64,000 nt of DNA from positions 1 through 64,000 of the forward strand of contig CAMEYM010000002.1 in the NCBI GenBank assembly GCA_945947575.1. Direction: 5' to 3'. This document shows, in pieces, positions 34,140 to 45,876 of this stretch. The notes under the pieces are model-generated. The model had not been told where the DNA came from and did no database searches. It was given only the letters and a program-made list of their open reading frames with translations. The DNA comes from Rhizobium sp. Q54. GTDB taxonomy: Bacteria; Pseudomonadota; Alphaproteobacteria; UBA2966; CAIVPW01. The position numbers and the translations under genes were made by a program. Within the stretch, counting starts at the first letter, position 1. Each line of letters opens with the position of its first letter.

Positions 34140-34694
34140 CTACTGGGTGCCCGCGCGGTATGGCGTCGAGGAGAAGCCGGGGCGGCCCTCGCGCAGATCC
34201 GCGAAGGACTGGGCGTCGGCGCCAGCGGCGGCGGCGCGAACGTAGGCGGCCATGCGCGCCACCACGTCGTCGCCGACCGCAACGGTGCCGTAGAGGTTGC
34301 GGCGCAGGGCGTCGTCGAGGCTCTCGGCGCCGGACAGCGCCTGCTCGTAGGCCTGCGCCCGGCCGTAGAAGCTGCCCGCCATGAGCTTCATGCGCTTGGA
34401 GACGCCTTGGTCACCGATGCCGACCTCGCGCATGCTGCGATCGAGGTCGGCGGTCATCGCGTCGAACATCTCATCGCTCAGGCGCTGCGCTTCGGCGCCG
34501 ATGAGGCGCAGGCGGCGGAACACCAACGCCGCGTGCAGCAGCACCATCTCGAAGCGCCCCGGTACGGTGTCCGGCACCGCGAACGAGCCGTAGAACGCGG
34601 GCAGGCGGCTTTGGGCCAACACCGCGAAGTAGAGCTTGCGGCCGGCGGGCGGCTCGCGGCGCGCGCGGATGCGGCGGCGCAGGAACTCCAGCAC
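34140..34694 (-). CDS. Ubiquinol-cytochrome c chaperone (CBP3 family)
   Basis: A 184-residue protein of the CBP3 family, which assists assembly of cytochrome b in the bc1 complex. Motifs include FYGSFAVPDTVPGRFEMVLLH in part (VPDTVPGRFEM), LSDEMFDAM, DLDRSMREVGIGDQGV and MKLMAGSFYGRAQAY. GTG 34694 is preferred because the frame further upstream is Arg/Pro-rich and would run into the bamE promoter region. Confidence 0.9.
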   Translation of the reverse strand: MLEFLRRRIRARREPPAGRKLYFAVLAQSRLPAFYGSFAVPDTVPGRFEMVLLHAALVFRRLRLIGAEAQRLSDEMFDAMTADLDRSMREVGIGDQGVSKRMKLMAGSFYGRAQAYEQALSGAESLDDALRRNLYGTVAVGDDVVARMAAYVRAAAAGADAQSFADLREGRPGFSSTPYRAGTQ

Positions 34695-34822
34695 GGTCAG
34701 GCCTTCGTCGCGCCGAAGGCGCGCGTTGGCCCCAGGCCGAAGGCGCGCGCCGCGCGCCGGGCGCGCGTTGACAGGGCTTTGCGGCCTCTGCGAAGGTGGC
34801 ACAGGGGTTTGGCGGGGGTTTG

Positions 34823-35299
34823 GTGAAACACGCTTCGGTCCATCGGCTGGCGCTCGTTCTCGGTGCGGCGCTGTTGCTGCAGGGCGTCAGCGCCTGCGTG
34901 CCGGCGGTGCGCGATGCGCGCGGCTACATCCTTAACGAGCGTGCTGTGGCCGGCATCACCCCGGGCCGCGACACCCGCAATACGGTCCTGGTCGCGATGG
35001 GGACGCCAACCGCGGTCGGCACGTTCCATTCGAATAGCTGGTACTACATCGGCGGCCAAACGGAAACCGTGGCCTACAAGGTGCCGGAGGTGGTCGACCA
35101 GCAGGTGGTGGCGATCCTGTTCACCGACGCCGGCGTCGTCGAGGACGTACAGCGCTACTCGCTCGCCGATGCGATGAAGGTCAACCCGGTGGGCCGCGAG
35201 ACGCCGACGCGCGGGCGCGAGATCGGCATCATGGAGCAGCTGCTCGGCAATATCGGACGCTTCAATCCGGGCGCGACACGTCAGGCGGGACCGCAGTAG
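34823..35299 (+). CDS. bamE: Outer-membrane assembly lipoprotein BamE
   Basis: A 158-residue lipoprotein of the BAM complex (SmpA/OmlA fold). It has a signal peptide with lipobox VSAC, then GYILNERAVAGITPGRDTR, TVLVAMGTPTAVGTF, and SWYYIGGQTE, all BamE signatures. The GTG at 34823 gives a proper signal peptide. It ends in a strong shared terminator with hppA. Confidence 0.92.
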   Translation: MKHASVHRLALVLGAALLLQGVSACVPAVRDARGYILNERAVAGITPGRDTRNTVLVAMGTPTAVGTFHSNSWYYIGGQTETVAYKVPEVVDQQVVAILFTDAGVVEDVQRYSLADAMKVNPVGRETPTRGREIGIMEQLLGNIGRFNPGATRQAGPQ

Positions 35300-35322
35300 C
35301 CGCGACGAAGACCGACAAAAAG

Positions 35323-35353
35323 CAAAACGGCCGGGCTTGCGCCCGGCCGTTTT
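35323..35353. terminator. Bidirectional terminator between bamE and hppA
   Basis: AAAACGGCCGGGC-TTGC-GCCCGGCCGTTTT: a perfect 9-bp GC stem with A- and T-tracts on both sides, serving both convergent genes. Confidence 0.93.
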
Positions 35354-35375
35354 CGCTTGCGCCGTGGCGCGGTTG

Positions 35376-37472
<2,097 letters not shown>

Positions 37473-37636
37473 GTCGTCATCCCCTCGTTAATTAGGATTT
37501 CAGTTCGGGACTACTTCTAAGAACACGCGCGCCCCGAGCCGCGCGAGAAGCCGAAAAGTGGCCGCCTTATGCCAGAGTTGACGCCCGAAGGCAATTTTCT
37601 TGCCGACTTTTTGGGCTGTTCAGGCCCGGCGGCGCC

Positions 37637-38074
37637 TCAAGCAACCAGCTTGGCGACCCGCGTGATGAGGACGCGGCCGACGACCTCGCCGCCCAGGATC
37701 TGGTTGGCCATGGTCTTGGCGCGATCCTTGACCCGGACGAGGTCGATGCTCTCGACCCCGTCGGCGCGGCGCGGGCCGGCACGGTGGGCATCGCGGACGA
37801 TGGCGTCGCGGATGCGCGGCATGAGGGCCGTGATCTCGCCTTCGCGGCGGATGTCGTTGATCTCGAGGCGCAAGTCGATGGCCACATAGTGGTCGAGGAC
37901 GTTCGCCGAACTGACGGGATACGGGATGTTGTCGAGGGGCACGAAGCCCTTGACCAGGACCTCTTCGTTGACGCCGTCCGACAGGTCCTCGAAGTTCGAC
38001 AGGACGAAGGTGACGCCGGCCAAGAAGGCGCTGAATACGAGGACGAGAAGAACAGTAATGACGATGAGGCGCAT
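37637..38074 (-). CDS. Single-TM protein, FliL-like or unknown
   Basis: A 145-residue protein with one N-terminal helix (residues 2-26) and a soluble domain with a beta-alpha pattern (NVLDHYVAIDLRLEIND, then LMPRIRDAIVRDAH and RVKDRAKTMANQILGG). Size and layout recall FliL-like stator-associated proteins, but the similarity is only structural by eye. It is 61 bp downstream of thiL and 164 bp upstream of hppA, so it may be the last gene of the riboflavin-thiL unit. Confidence 0.6.
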   Translation of the reverse strand: MRLIVITVLLVLVFSAFLAGVTFVLSNFEDLSDGVNEEVLVKGFVPLDNIPYPVSSANVLDHYVAIDLRLEINDIRREGEITALMPRIRDAIVRDAHRAGPRRADGVESIDLVRVKDRAKTMANQILGGEVVGRVLITRVAKLVA

Positions 38075-38135
38075 GGGTCGGCGCCATTATCCCTGCAACG
38101 CCGGTGTTTGGAAACGCCGCGACAAGTCCCTTGCC

Positions 38136-39125
38136 TCAGAAATGCTGAAAACCGCGCCGCTCGTAGGGAATTTCCATGCCCGACGGGTCCATGACCCGGA
38201 CCCCGGGGCGGGCGACGATACGGCCGATGCGGGTCAGGGGCAGGTCGATGCGGCTGGCCAGTGCCACCACGCGCGAGGCGTCGTTGCCATCGGCTGTGAA
38301 AAGGATCTCGTAATCGTCGCCGAAGGCAGCGAGGCTCCGCCGCTCGGTCGGCACCAAGGCGAGGGCGCGCCGGGCGGCGGCGGACTGTGGCAGCGCGGCC
38401 TCCTCAACAACCGCGCCAACGCCCGATTGCTCGCAGACGTGCCCGAGGTCGGCGAGCAGGCCGTCGGAGACGTCGATGGCGGCGTGGGCGACCAACCGCA
38501 ACTCCTGTCCCAGGCGGATGCGCGGGCTCGGACGGTCGAGGCGGGCGCGCAGGAACGCAGCGTCCGGCTCGCCGAGCGTCAGGGCACCTTGGGCCACCAG
38601 CAAGCCAAGGCGTGCATCGCCGATGGTGCCCGAGACGTAGACATCGTCGCCCGGCTGCGCGCCGCCACGCCGGAGCATGGTGCCGCTCGGCACCTGGCCG
38701 ACGATGGTCACCGACAGCACAAGGTCGTTGGGTGTCGCAATCGTATCGCCGCCGATGAGAGCCAAGTTGTAGTTGGCCTGATCTTCGGCGAGGCCGGTGG
38801 CGAAGCGATTGATCCAGTCGTCACCGATGTCCGGCGGCCACCCAGCGGTGAGCATGTAGGCGATCGGCAGCGCGCCCTTGGCGGCGAGGTCCGAGAGATT
38901 TACGCGCAACAGCTTGCGGCCGACATCGGCCGGGTCGGTGCGGTGTTCGAAATGCACGCCGCGCACCATGGCGTCGGCGGACACCACCAGCTCCATGCCC
39001 GGCGGCGGGCGAACGATCGCGGCGTCGTCGCCGAGTCCGAACGCAGAGGTGAACGCGCCCGCCCCCACCTTGGCGAGGGGAGCGAACACCTGTGCGATCA
39101 GCTCGAACTCGCCTCGCCTTTTCAC
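38136..39125 (-). CDS. thiL: Thiamine-monophosphate kinase
   Basis: Phosphorylates ThMP to the cofactor ThDP. The 329-residue PurM-like protein has FGLGDDAAIV, the DLAAKGALPIAYM block, LIGGDTIAT, HAAIDVSDGLLADLGH and FGDDYEILFT, a complete ThiL set. It follows nusB by 6 bp. Confidence 0.95.
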   Translation of the reverse strand: MKRRGEFELIAQVFAPLAKVGAGAFTSAFGLGDDAAIVRPPPGMELVVSADAMVRGVHFEHRTDPADVGRKLLRVNLSDLAAKGALPIAYMLTAGWPPDIGDDWINRFATGLAEDQANYNLALIGGDTIATPNDLVLSVTIVGQVPSGTMLRRGGAQPGDDVYVSGTIGDARLGLLVAQGALTLGEPDAAFLRARLDRPSPRIRLGQELRLVAHAAIDVSDGLLADLGHVCEQSGVGAVVEEAALPQSAAARRALALVPTERRSLAAFGDDYEILFTADGNDASRVVALASRIDLPLTRIGRIVARPGVRVMDPSGMEIPYERRGFQHF

Positions 39126-39131
39126 TTCTTG

Positions 39132-39623
39132 CTACGCAACCTCGCCTGGCCGCAGATGGCGCGCAAGATTGTCGAGCACCCCGTTGACGAGCTTCGGCTC
39201 GGGGCCCGTGAAGAAGGCGTGCGCGACCTCGATGTACTCATCGATGGCGACCTTGGCCGGAACGTCCTTGCGCGCCAGCAGCTCGAAGGCCGCGACGCGC
39301 AGCAGCGCACGCAGGATGCCGTCGAGACGCGACGGGTCGCGCGCCCTCGACAGAGAGCCCTTGAGCAGCGCGTCGAGCTCCTCCTGACGCCCTACCCCGC
39401 CGCGCACCAGGGCGCGGAAGAAGTCGGGGTCCGCCTTGCCGAGGCGCTCACCGTCGATCTCGGCGCCGAAACGGTGGTCAACGAACTCGCTAATGACGTC
39501 CTCGGTGCGGCCGCCACCGAAGTCGATCTGGTACAGCGCCTGGACCGCGGCAAGGCGGGCGACGCTGCGCCGGTGTAGGAGCTCGCGCTCGGATTCCTGC
39601 GGGATCGGGATAGCGGTGCTCAT
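39132..39623 (-). CDS. nusB: Transcription antitermination factor NusB
   Basis: A 163-residue all-helical protein of rRNA antitermination complexes: RSVARLAAVQALYQIDFGG at the start, and LRALLRVAAFELLARKDVP, then DEYIEVAHAF and KLVNGVLDNLAR. The ATG overlaps the ribH stop (ATGA), and ribH-nusB coupling is widespread. Confidence 0.95.
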   Translation of the reverse strand: MSTAIPIPQESERELLHRRSVARLAAVQALYQIDFGGGRTEDVISEFVDHRFGAEIDGERLGKADPDFFRALVRGGVGRQEELDALLKGSLSRARDPSRLDGILRALLRVAAFELLARKDVPAKVAIDEYIEVAHAFFTGPEPKLVNGVLDNLARHLRPGEVA

Positions 39624-40084
39624 GGCGAGGTCAACGAGCGGCGGAGCGCGATCATGGCCAGCGCCGCGCGCGCGGCGATGCCACCCTTGTCTCCCTTGGC
39701 CACCTGCGCGCGTTCCCACGCCTGCTCATAGGTGTTGCAGGTAAGCACGCCGTTGCCGAGGGCAACACCATGGTGGCGTACCGCGTGCGAGAGGCCGCGC
39801 ATGCACTCGCCGGCGACGTACTCGTAGTGGTCCGTGTCGCCGCGGATCACCGTCCCGAGCGCGACATAGCCGTCGAACGCGGGCTTGCCGCCGGGGCGCA
39901 TCTCGTCACCGCGCGCCGCGAATGTGATGGCAGCGGGGATCTCGAGGCAGCCAGGTACCGAGACGACCGTGTGCTTGACGTTGGCGGCGGCAAGGACGGC
40001 GGTGGCGCCGCGCAGCATCTCGTCGGCGATCTCGTCGTAGAAGCGCGATTGGATCACCAGCAGGTGGTCGATGGTGCCTGCCAT
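39620..40084 (-). CDS. ribH: 6,7-dimethyl-8-ribityllumazine synthase
   Basis: Penultimate riboflavin step. The 154-residue protein has VVSVPGCLEIPAAI, GYVALGTVIRGDTDHYEYV with the catalytic His, and GVLTCNTYEQAWERA near the C-terminus, all typical. It begins 1 bp after the ribB stop. Confidence 0.95.
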   Translation of the reverse strand: MAGTIDHLLVIQSRFYDEIADEMLRGATAVLAAANVKHTVVSVPGCLEIPAAITFAARGDEMRPGGKPAFDGYVALGTVIRGDTDHYEYVAGECMRGLSHAVRHHGVALGNGVLTCNTYEQAWERAQVAKGDKGGIAARAALAMIALRRSLTSP

Positions 40085-40085
40085 G

Positions 40086-41240
40086 CTAGCCGCGCGAATC
40101 TTGGGCGGCGCGCTCGTCGGGCGCGACCGGAATCTTGCGTTCGCCGACGATGCTCAGGCCGTAGCCGTCAAGGCCCACCGGCGTGCGGTGCGAGTTCGAA
40201 AGCAGCACCATCTCGCGCACGCCGAGGTCGAGCAGGATCTGCGCGCCGATGCCGTACTCGCGCAGCGCCGGCGGCTCTGGCCGGTCGCCGCGCTTGACGC
40301 GCAGCGCATCCGACACTGCGGTAGCACGCGGTTCGCGGATGAGGACAATGACGCCGCGTCCCTCGTCGCCGATCATGCGCATGGCTTCGTGCAGCATTAC
40401 GTCGCGCGGGCCTTCCGCACCGAGGAGATCGGACAGCACGTTGACGCCGTGCATCCGCACCAGCACAGGGCCCGGCGCGCTCAGGTCGCCCTTCACCAGG
40501 GCGATGTGCTCGGCGTACTCGACCGTGTTGGCGTAGACGATCATGTGGAAGGCGCCGCCGTAGCGGCTGGCGAGCTCCGTCTCCATGGCGCGCCGCACGA
40601 TCACGTCGTGGCGGCGGCGATAGGCGATGAGGTCGGCAATGCTGCCAACCTTCAGGTTGTGCTTGGCGGCGAAGTCCAACAGGTGCGGCAGGCGCGCCAT
40701 GCTGCCGTCGTCGTTCATGATCTCGCAGATAACACCCGCCGGAATGAATCCGGCGAGCCGCGCGAGATCGACCGCCGCTTCGGTATGACCTGCGCGCACG
40801 AGCACACCGCCGTCACTGGCGACCAGCGGAAAGACGTGGCCCGGCGAATGGATGTCGTCCTTGCCGGTCTTCTTGTTGCCCGCGCCGATGGCGACAGCGA
40901 TGGTGCGCGCACGATCGGAAGCAGAGATGCCGGTCGTCACGCCCTCGCGCGCTTCGATGGAAACGGTGAAGGCAGTCTGATGGCGGCTGAGGTTGCGCGG
41001 TGCCATCAGCGGCAGGTCGAGTTCCTCGACGCGATGGCGCGTCATCGGCAGGCAGATCAGGCCGCGGCCATGCATCGCCATGAAGTTCACGGCGGCGGCG
41101 TCGGCGCGCTCGGCGGCGATGATGAGGTCGCCCTCGTTCTCGCGGCCTTCATCGTCGACGACGACGACGAACTTGCCGGCGCGAACGTCGGTGATGATCT
41201 CCTCGATCGGCGCCAGGCGGGTGGTACGCGACAATTCCAT
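40086..41240 (-). CDS. ribB: 3,4-dihydroxy-2-butanone-4-phosphate synthase with GCHII-like domain (RibBX type)
   Basis: A 384-residue protein. The N-terminal domain (1-205) is a full DHBP synthase: VDDEGRENEGDL, MAMHGRGLICLP, HTEAAVDLARLAG, and DGSMARLPHL. The C-terminal domain resembles GTP cyclohydrolase II (EYGIGAQILLDLGVREMVLLSN, in part) but has no cysteines at the zinc-ligand position, so it should not bind the catalytic zinc. Such RibBX proteins are known in Alphaproteobacteria; a separate GTP cyclohydrolase II gene is expected elsewhere. It follows ribE by 5 bp. Confidence 0.93.
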   Translation of the reverse strand: MELSRTTRLAPIEEIITDVRAGKFVVVVDDEGRENEGDLIIAAERADAAAVNFMAMHGRGLICLPMTRHRVEELDLPLMAPRNLSRHQTAFTVSIEAREGVTTGISASDRARTIAVAIGAGNKKTGKDDIHSPGHVFPLVASDGGVLVRAGHTEAAVDLARLAGFIPAGVICEIMNDDGSMARLPHLLDFAAKHNLKVGSIADLIAYRRRHDVIVRRAMETELASRYGGAFHMIVYANTVEYAEHIALVKGDLSAPGPVLVRMHGVNVLSDLLGAEGPRDVMLHEAMRMIGDEGRGVIVLIREPRATAVSDALRVKRGDRPEPPALREYGIGAQILLDLGVREMVLLSNSHRTPVGLDGYGLSIVGERKIPVAPDERAAQDSRG

Positions 41241-41245
41241 GGGTC

Positions 41246-41839
41246 CTAGCTTGCTCGGCCAACCTCGGCGATGCGGGCGACATAGCGCGCCAGCGGGTCG
41301 GCTTCCAGGTTGAGCCGCGCGCCGGCGCGCAAGTTACCGAGCGTCGTCACGGCCAACGTATGGGGGATGATACTTACTCCAAACGTCGTCCCGTCCACCT
41401 CATTGATCGTCAAGGCCACCCCATCGAGGGTGACGGAGCCCTTTGGGGCGAGCAGATGCCGCAGCGCAGCAGGCGCCCGCACGGTGAAGCGCACTGAGTC
41501 GCCATCGGGGGCCCGCCCGACCAGATCGCCCACCGCGTCAACGTGACCCAGCACGAAATGGCCGCCGAGCTCGTCGCCAACCTTGAGCGGGCGCTCGAGG
41601 TTGATGCGCGTGCCCTGGCGCCAGGTACCGAGGGTCGTCTTGGACAGTGTCTCGGCCGAGGCGTCGAGGCCGAACCAGCCGGCCCCCTCCTCGACCACCG
41701 TCAGGCAGACGCCGGAGCACGCGATCGAGGCGCCGAGGCCCAGCGTGCCGACCTCGGCAGCTATCTCGAAGCGCGAGCCTCCGGCTGCAGCGGCGACACG
41801 CCGCACCGAGCCGATGTGCGTGACGATGCCGGTGAACAT
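41246..41839 (-). CDS. ribE: Riboflavin synthase (alpha subunit type)
   Basis: A 197-residue protein dismutating two lumazines to riboflavin. It starts MFTGIVTHIGSV and shows the duplicated barrel: GASIACSGVCLTVVE and DELGGHFVLGHVDAVG, then SVTLDGVALTINEVDG and VSIIPHTLAVTTLG. The ATG at 41839 is 7 bp after ribD. Confidence 0.95.
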   Translation of the reverse strand: MFTGIVTHIGSVRRVAAAAGGSRFEIAAEVGTLGLGASIACSGVCLTVVEEGAGWFGLDASAETLSKTTLGTWRQGTRINLERPLKVGDELGGHFVLGHVDAVGDLVGRAPDGDSVRFTVRAPAALRHLLAPKGSVTLDGVALTINEVDGTTFGVSIIPHTLAVTTLGNLRAGARLNLEADPLARYVARIAEVGRAS

Positions 41840-41846
41840 GCCGCGC

Positions 41847-43004
41847 TCAGCGCACCTTATAGGTCTCGACCATGTCGTCGCCGGCCTGGGAGACGCCCTC
41901 GCGCTGGAAGCGCGGCGCTGCATTCAGCTGCTGCAGGCCGAACGACTCGGCGGCAGGGACGCCGTCGCCGCCCAGCATCATGGGAGCGCGGAACCACACC
42001 ATGCGATCGATGGGGCCGTCGCGCAGCAACGCTGCGGTGAGATGGCGGCCGCCTTCGACCAACACGCGCGTGATGCCCCTGCCCGCCAGCGCGGCGAATG
42101 CAGCCTTGGGATCGGGATGCCCTTCGCGACCCGCTGACACCAGGAGCAGCGTCACGCCGGCAGCGGCGAACGCGCGCTGGCGCGCGGCATCGACGCCGGC
42201 CAACGTGACGATCCACGTCGGCGTCTGGCGCGCGGTGGCGACGATCTTGGCGGTGAGTGGCGTACGCAGGCGGCCGTCGAACACGACGCGCACCGGCGAG
42301 CGATCGGCGAGGCCGGGCAAGCGGCATGTGAGTTCGGGGTCGTCGGCCAGCACGGTGCCGGACCCGACCACCACGGCGTCATGGCGCGCGCGCAGCGCGT
42401 GCGCCTGGGCGCGCGCCGGCTCCCCCGTGATCCACTTGGATTCGCCGGAGCCTGTGGCAATGCGGCCGTCGAGAGACGAGGCGACTTTCAGCGTGATGAG
42501 CGGGCGACCGCTGGTCACGCGCAGCAGGAAGCCGGCATTAATGGAGCGCGCCTCGGCCTCTGACAATCCTTCGACGATCTCGACGCCGGCGCCCTGCAGG
42601 AAGGCGATGCCGCCGCCGTTGGTGCGCGGATCGGGATCGCGCATCGCGACCAACACGCGGGCGATGCCGGCGCGCGCCAGCGCTTGGGCGCACGACGGCG
42701 CCCCGTCCGTGCGGGTGCTGGCGTGGGCGCACGGCTCGAGAGTGATGTACGCGGAGGCGCCTTTGGCAGCCGCGCCGGCCCGGGCCAGCGCCTCGGTCTC
42801 GGCGTGCGGGCGTCCGCCCGGCTGAGTCCAGCCGCGACCGACTACTCCGCCGTCCCTATCGACGATGACGCAACCGACCGCAGGGTTCGGCCACACGCGC
42901 CCGAGGCTGCGGCGGGCCAGCCGCAGCGCGGCCCGCATGTGATCGGGGTCGTGTGATTGCGCGCCGCCGTGTCCGGCGCGGGGGTCAGCTTTCGGATTCG
43001 CCAC
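41847..43004 (-). CDS. ribD: Bifunctional riboflavin deaminase-reductase RibD
   Basis: A 385-residue protein. The deaminase domain (about 20-150) has [11 protein letters not shown] and the zinc motif [16 protein letters not shown], slightly different from the usual EPCSHxGRTPPC. The reductase domain starts near 165 ([19 protein letters not shown]) and contains [16 protein letters not shown]. The start at 43004 overlaps nrdR by 20 bp; an internal ATG at 42938 is possible. Confidence 0.93.
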   Translation of the reverse strand: MANPKADPRAGHGGAQSHDPDHMRAALRLARRSLGRVWPNPAVGCVIVDRDGGVVGRGWTQPGGRPHAETEALARAGAAAKGASAYITLEPCAHASTRTDGAPSCAQALARAGIARVLVAMRDPDPRTNGGGIAFLQGAGVEIVEGLSEAEARSINAGFLLRVTSGRPLITLKVASSLDGRIATGSGESKWITGEPARAQAHALRARHDAVVVGSGTVLADDPELTCRLPGLADRSPVRVVFDGRLRTPLTAKIVATARQTPTWIVTLAGVDAARQRAFAAAGVTLLLVSAGREGHPDPKAAFAALAGRGITRVLVEGGRHLTAALLRDGPIDRMVWFRAPMMLGGDGVPAAESFGLQQLNAAPRFQREGVSQAGDDMVETYKVR

Positions 43005-43446
43005 TCAGCTCGCCCACGAAGGTCTCGAAGTCGCGGGCCTCGCGGAAATTGCGATAGACCGAGGCGAAGCGCACGTAGGCGACCTGGTCGAGGTTCGACA
43101 GCGCGTCCATCACCATCTCGCCGATGACGTTCGACTGGATCTCGGACTCGCCGAGGCTTTCGAGGCGCCGCACGATGCCGCTGACCATTCGTTCGATGCG
43201 GTCGTGCTCGACAGGTCGCTTGCGCGTCGCGATCAGGATGGAGCGCATCAGCTTGTCGCGATCGAACGGCACGCGCTGGCCGGTCTTCTTCACCACCGTG
43301 AGTTCACGCAGCTGAATGCGCTCGAACGTCGTGAAGCGCGACCCGCACGACGGACAGAAGCGCCGGCGGCGGATCGAGGCGTTGTCCTCGGTCGGTCGTG
43401 AGTCCTTCACCTGCGTGTCGGCATTTCCACAGAACGGGCAACGCAT
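42985..43446 (-). CDS. nrdR: Transcriptional repressor NrdR
   Basis: A 153-residue regulator of ribonucleotide reductase genes. It has an N-terminal zinc ribbon ([19 protein letters not shown], then [14 protein letters not shown]) and an ATP-cone domain ([16 protein letters not shown]). glyA-nrdR-ribD is a common alphaproteobacterial order. No NrdR box was found in this window. Confidence 0.96.
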   Translation of the reverse strand: MRCPFCGNADTQVKDSRPTEDNASIRRRRFCPSCGSRFTTFERIQLRELTVVKKTGQRVPFDRDKLMRSILIATRKRPVEHDRIERMVSGIVRRLESLGESEIQSNVIGEMVMDALSNLDQVAYVRFASVYRNFREARDFETFVGELSGESES

Positions 43447-43456
43447 GGACTTCCCC

Positions 43457-44779
43457 CTAGTTCACGCGCGGGCGGGACGCCGTGCGCCGCCACCAGCCAA
43501 GATCGGAATAGATCGGAAAGCGTTTGCACAACGCGAGTACTTCGCTGCGCGCCTTGTCCTCGGCGGCGGAGTTGTCGTCCGGATTCTTCGCCAGGCCATC
43601 GAGCACGTCGGCGATGAGCCTGCCGATCTCGCGGAACTCGGCTTGGCCGAAGCCGCGCGTGGTGCCGGCCGGACTCCCCAGGCGCACGCCCGAAGTCACG
43701 GTCGGCTTCTCCGGATCGAACGGAATGCCGTTCTTATTGCAGGTGATGTTGGCGTTGCCGAGCGTCGCTTCGGCCGCCTTGCCGGTCAGCTTCTTCGGCC
43801 GCAGATCGACCAGCAGCAAGTGCGTGTCGGTGCCGCCCGAGACGATGTCGAGGCCGCGCACCGAAAGCGTCTCCGCCAGCACGCGGGCGTTGGCGATGAC
43901 GTTCTTCGCGTATTCCTTGAAGGACGGGTCAAGCGCTTCCTTGAACGCCACCGCCTTGGCGGCGATGACGTGCATCAGCGGCCCGCCCTGGATGCCGGGG
44001 AAGATGGCCGAGTTGACCTTCTTGGCGATGTCCTCGTCGTTGGTGAGGATCATGCCGCCGCGCGGTCCGCGCAGAGTCTTGTGCGTCGTCGTGGTGGCGA
44101 CGTGGGCGTGCGGGAATGGATTGGGGTGCAGCCCCGCCGCGACCAGTCCCGCGTAGTGCGCCATGTCCACCATGAACAGCGCGCCGACCTTGTCGGCGAT
44201 CTCGCGGAACTTGGCGTGGTCGACCTGGCGCGGATACGCCGAGCCGCCGGCGATGATGAGCTTCGGCTTGTGCTGCTTGGCGAGGGCCTCGACTTCGTCG
44301 AAGTCGATGCGCGCGTCCTGACGGCGCACGCCGAACTGCACCGAGACGAACCACTTGCCCGACTGGTTGGGCGGCGCGCCATGCGTGAGATGGCCACCGG
44401 CGGCGAGCGACATGCCCATGATGGTGTCGCCCGGCTTGATCAGCGCGTTGAGCACGCCCTGGTTGGCCTGGCTACCGGAATGCGGCTGGACGTTGGCGAA
44501 GGCGCAGCCGAACAACTTCTTGGCGCGCTCGATGGCGAGGTTCTCGACCACATCGGCGTGCTCGCAGCCGCCGTAGTAGCGCTTGCCGGGATAGCCTTCG
44601 GCGTACTTGTTGGTGAGCACCGAGGCCTGCGCCTGCAGCACGGCCGGGCTGACGATGTTCTCGGAGGCGATCAGCTCAATCTCGTCCTGCTGGCGGACGA
44701 TCTCGTGCTCGATGGCGGTGAAGACCTCGGCGTCGTCGCGCGCCAGGTCGGCATCGAAGAATCCCCGTATGTTGGCCAT
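43457..44779 (-). CDS. glyA: Serine hydroxymethyltransferase
   Basis: PLP enzyme converting serine and THF to glycine and methylene-THF. The 440-residue protein includes [33 protein letters not shown] in part, [11 protein letters not shown], and the PLP lysine in [14 protein letters not shown]. It is 6 bp after rpiB, 10 bp before nrdR. Confidence 0.97.
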   Translation of the reverse strand: MANIRGFFDADLARDDAEVFTAIEHEIVRQQDEIELIASENIVSPAVLQAQASVLTNKYAEGYPGKRYYGGCEHADVVENLAIERAKKLFGCAFANVQPHSGSQANQGVLNALIKPGDTIMGMSLAAGGHLTHGAPPNQSGKWFVSVQFGVRRQDARIDFDEVEALAKQHKPKLIIAGGSAYPRQVDHAKFREIADKVGALFMVDMAHYAGLVAAGLHPNPFPHAHVATTTTHKTLRGPRGGMILTNDEDIAKKVNSAIFPGIQGGPLMHVIAAKAVAFKEALDPSFKEYAKNVIANARVLAETLSVRGLDIVSGGTDTHLLLVDLRPKKLTGKAAEATLGNANITCNKNGIPFDPEKPTVTSGVRLGSPAGTTRGFGQAEFREIGRLIADVLDGLAKNPDDNSAAEDKARSEVLALCKRFPIYSDLGWWRRTASRPRVN

Positions 44780-44785
44780 GGTCCC

Positions 44786-45220
44786 TCAGCCCAACTTCTC
44801 GACGCGGCGCGTGTGGCGGCCACCTTCGAACGCGGTCGACAGGAATGCGTTGAGGCAATCTTTCGCGACATCGATTCCCGTGGTGCGGGCGCCCAGGCAC
44901 AGGACGTTCGCGTCGTTGTGCTGGCGGGAGAGTCGCGCGCTCAAGCTGTCGCCCACCAGGGCGGCGCGGACCCCCGGCTGGCGGTTGAGGGCGATCGAGA
45001 TGCCTATGCCGCTACCACAGATGCCGACGCCACGCGTCGCCTTGCCGGAGGCAACCGCCTCCGCCAGCGCCTTGCCGAAGTCGGGATAGTCGACGGAATC
45101 GGCGGAATTCGTGCCGAGATCGAGGAGCTTGTAGCCCTTGGCGGCGAGCTCGCGCTTCAGGACTTCCTTGAGCTCGTAGCCGCCGTGGTCGGACGCAAGC
45201 GCGACCGTTTCTTGGCCCAT
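44786..45220 (-). CDS. rpiB: Ribose-5-phosphate isomerase B
   Basis: A 144-residue RpiB/LacAB family enzyme interconverting ribose-5-P and ribulose-5-P. Motifs: VALASDHGGYELK, GICGSGIGISIALNR with the catalytic Cys, and LCLGARTTGIDVAKD. It is the first gene of the rpiB-glyA-nrdR-rib run, so the promoter should lie in 45221-45602. Confidence 0.95.
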   Translation of the reverse strand: MGQETVALASDHGGYELKEVLKRELAAKGYKLLDLGTNSADSVDYPDFGKALAEAVASGKATRGVGICGSGIGISIALNRQPGVRAALVGDSLSARLSRQHNDANVLCLGARTTGIDVAKDCLNAFLSTAFEGGRHTRRVEKLG

Positions 45221-45602
45221 GACAAGTACTTAGGGGTAAATCGACGAAGGCCCGGTCATACCATATGTCGGCCTTCCGCACCACCGCTCCACAAGGGAAA
45301 GGGGCGAAAGCTAGGGCTAGTGCGGGGTTGCCGGGTGTTCCCGAGGCCGGACGGCCCCGCTCACGCCGCCTTGTCAGCACGTCACAACGCAACGATCGGA
45401 ACGCCTAGGCCGGCCCCACGACTCAATGTTGCGTGTCGGCGACTCGGCGAGACACGACGTGAGGCGCGCGCAACATCCGCGCATTTCCGCGAGTTCGCGC
45501 GCGGTTTTGTGTCGCGATACACGGTGAATACGAAATGGATTTGGGAGCCAAAACGTCCCATGTAGCAGGCGCAGGTTAGTACCGCTTAGCCCGAGCATCC
45601 AA
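45221..45602 (-). other. Leader/promoter region of rpiB operon with a candidate structured element
   Basis: No gene in 380 bp. At 45426-45476 two nested inverted repeats occur: ATGTTG/CAACAT outside and CGTGTC/GACACG inside. They could form a stem with an internal hairpin in RNA from either strand, or be operators. I looked for NrdR-box-like and glycine-riboswitch-like patterns and saw neither. Confidence 0.4.
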
Positions 45603-45740
45603 ATGGCCCACGCATTCGTCAAACTGGTGAACAAGCTCTACGCGCGCATCCAGGCGCTGAACTCCAAGCGCGCCGATCACGCGCCGCATGATTTCGCCAA
45701 GGGCGAGTTCGCCGGCCGCCGACGTTCCAACGACCGCTAG
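45603..45740 (+). CDS. Possible small protein (45 aa)
   Basis: An ATG-started frame, AHAFVKLVNKLYARIQALNS followed by a basic tail ending RRRSNDR. The first half forms an amphipathic helix. The ribosome-binding site is weak and no homologue is recognised, but composition is less shadow-like than other short frames here. Confidence 0.3.
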   Translation: MAHAFVKLVNKLYARIQALNSKRADHAPHDFAKGEFAGRRRSNDR

Positions 45741-45876
45741 CAGCGCGGTTCCGCCTTTCCACGCGCCCTTTCGGCCTCCGTCCCCTCCCCCCCCTCGGGG
45801 CTGGGGGGCGCGTGGAATACCTCTCCGAAAGACTGCGCCGCCCACGCAACAGGACGAGCCTGCCCAGGCGGTGGCC

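Noticed and set aside
38878-39387. Plus-strand frame over thiL/nusB
   Set aside because: Ser/Arg-rich shadow with no motif.
43316-45565. 749-codon plus-strand frame
   Set aside because: Antisense shadow of nrdR, glyA and rpiB.
45221-45602. Glycine riboswitch or NrdR box upstream of the glyA-nrdR operon
   Set aside because: I searched the gap by eye for the conserved patterns and found neither; a covariance-model search would decide.
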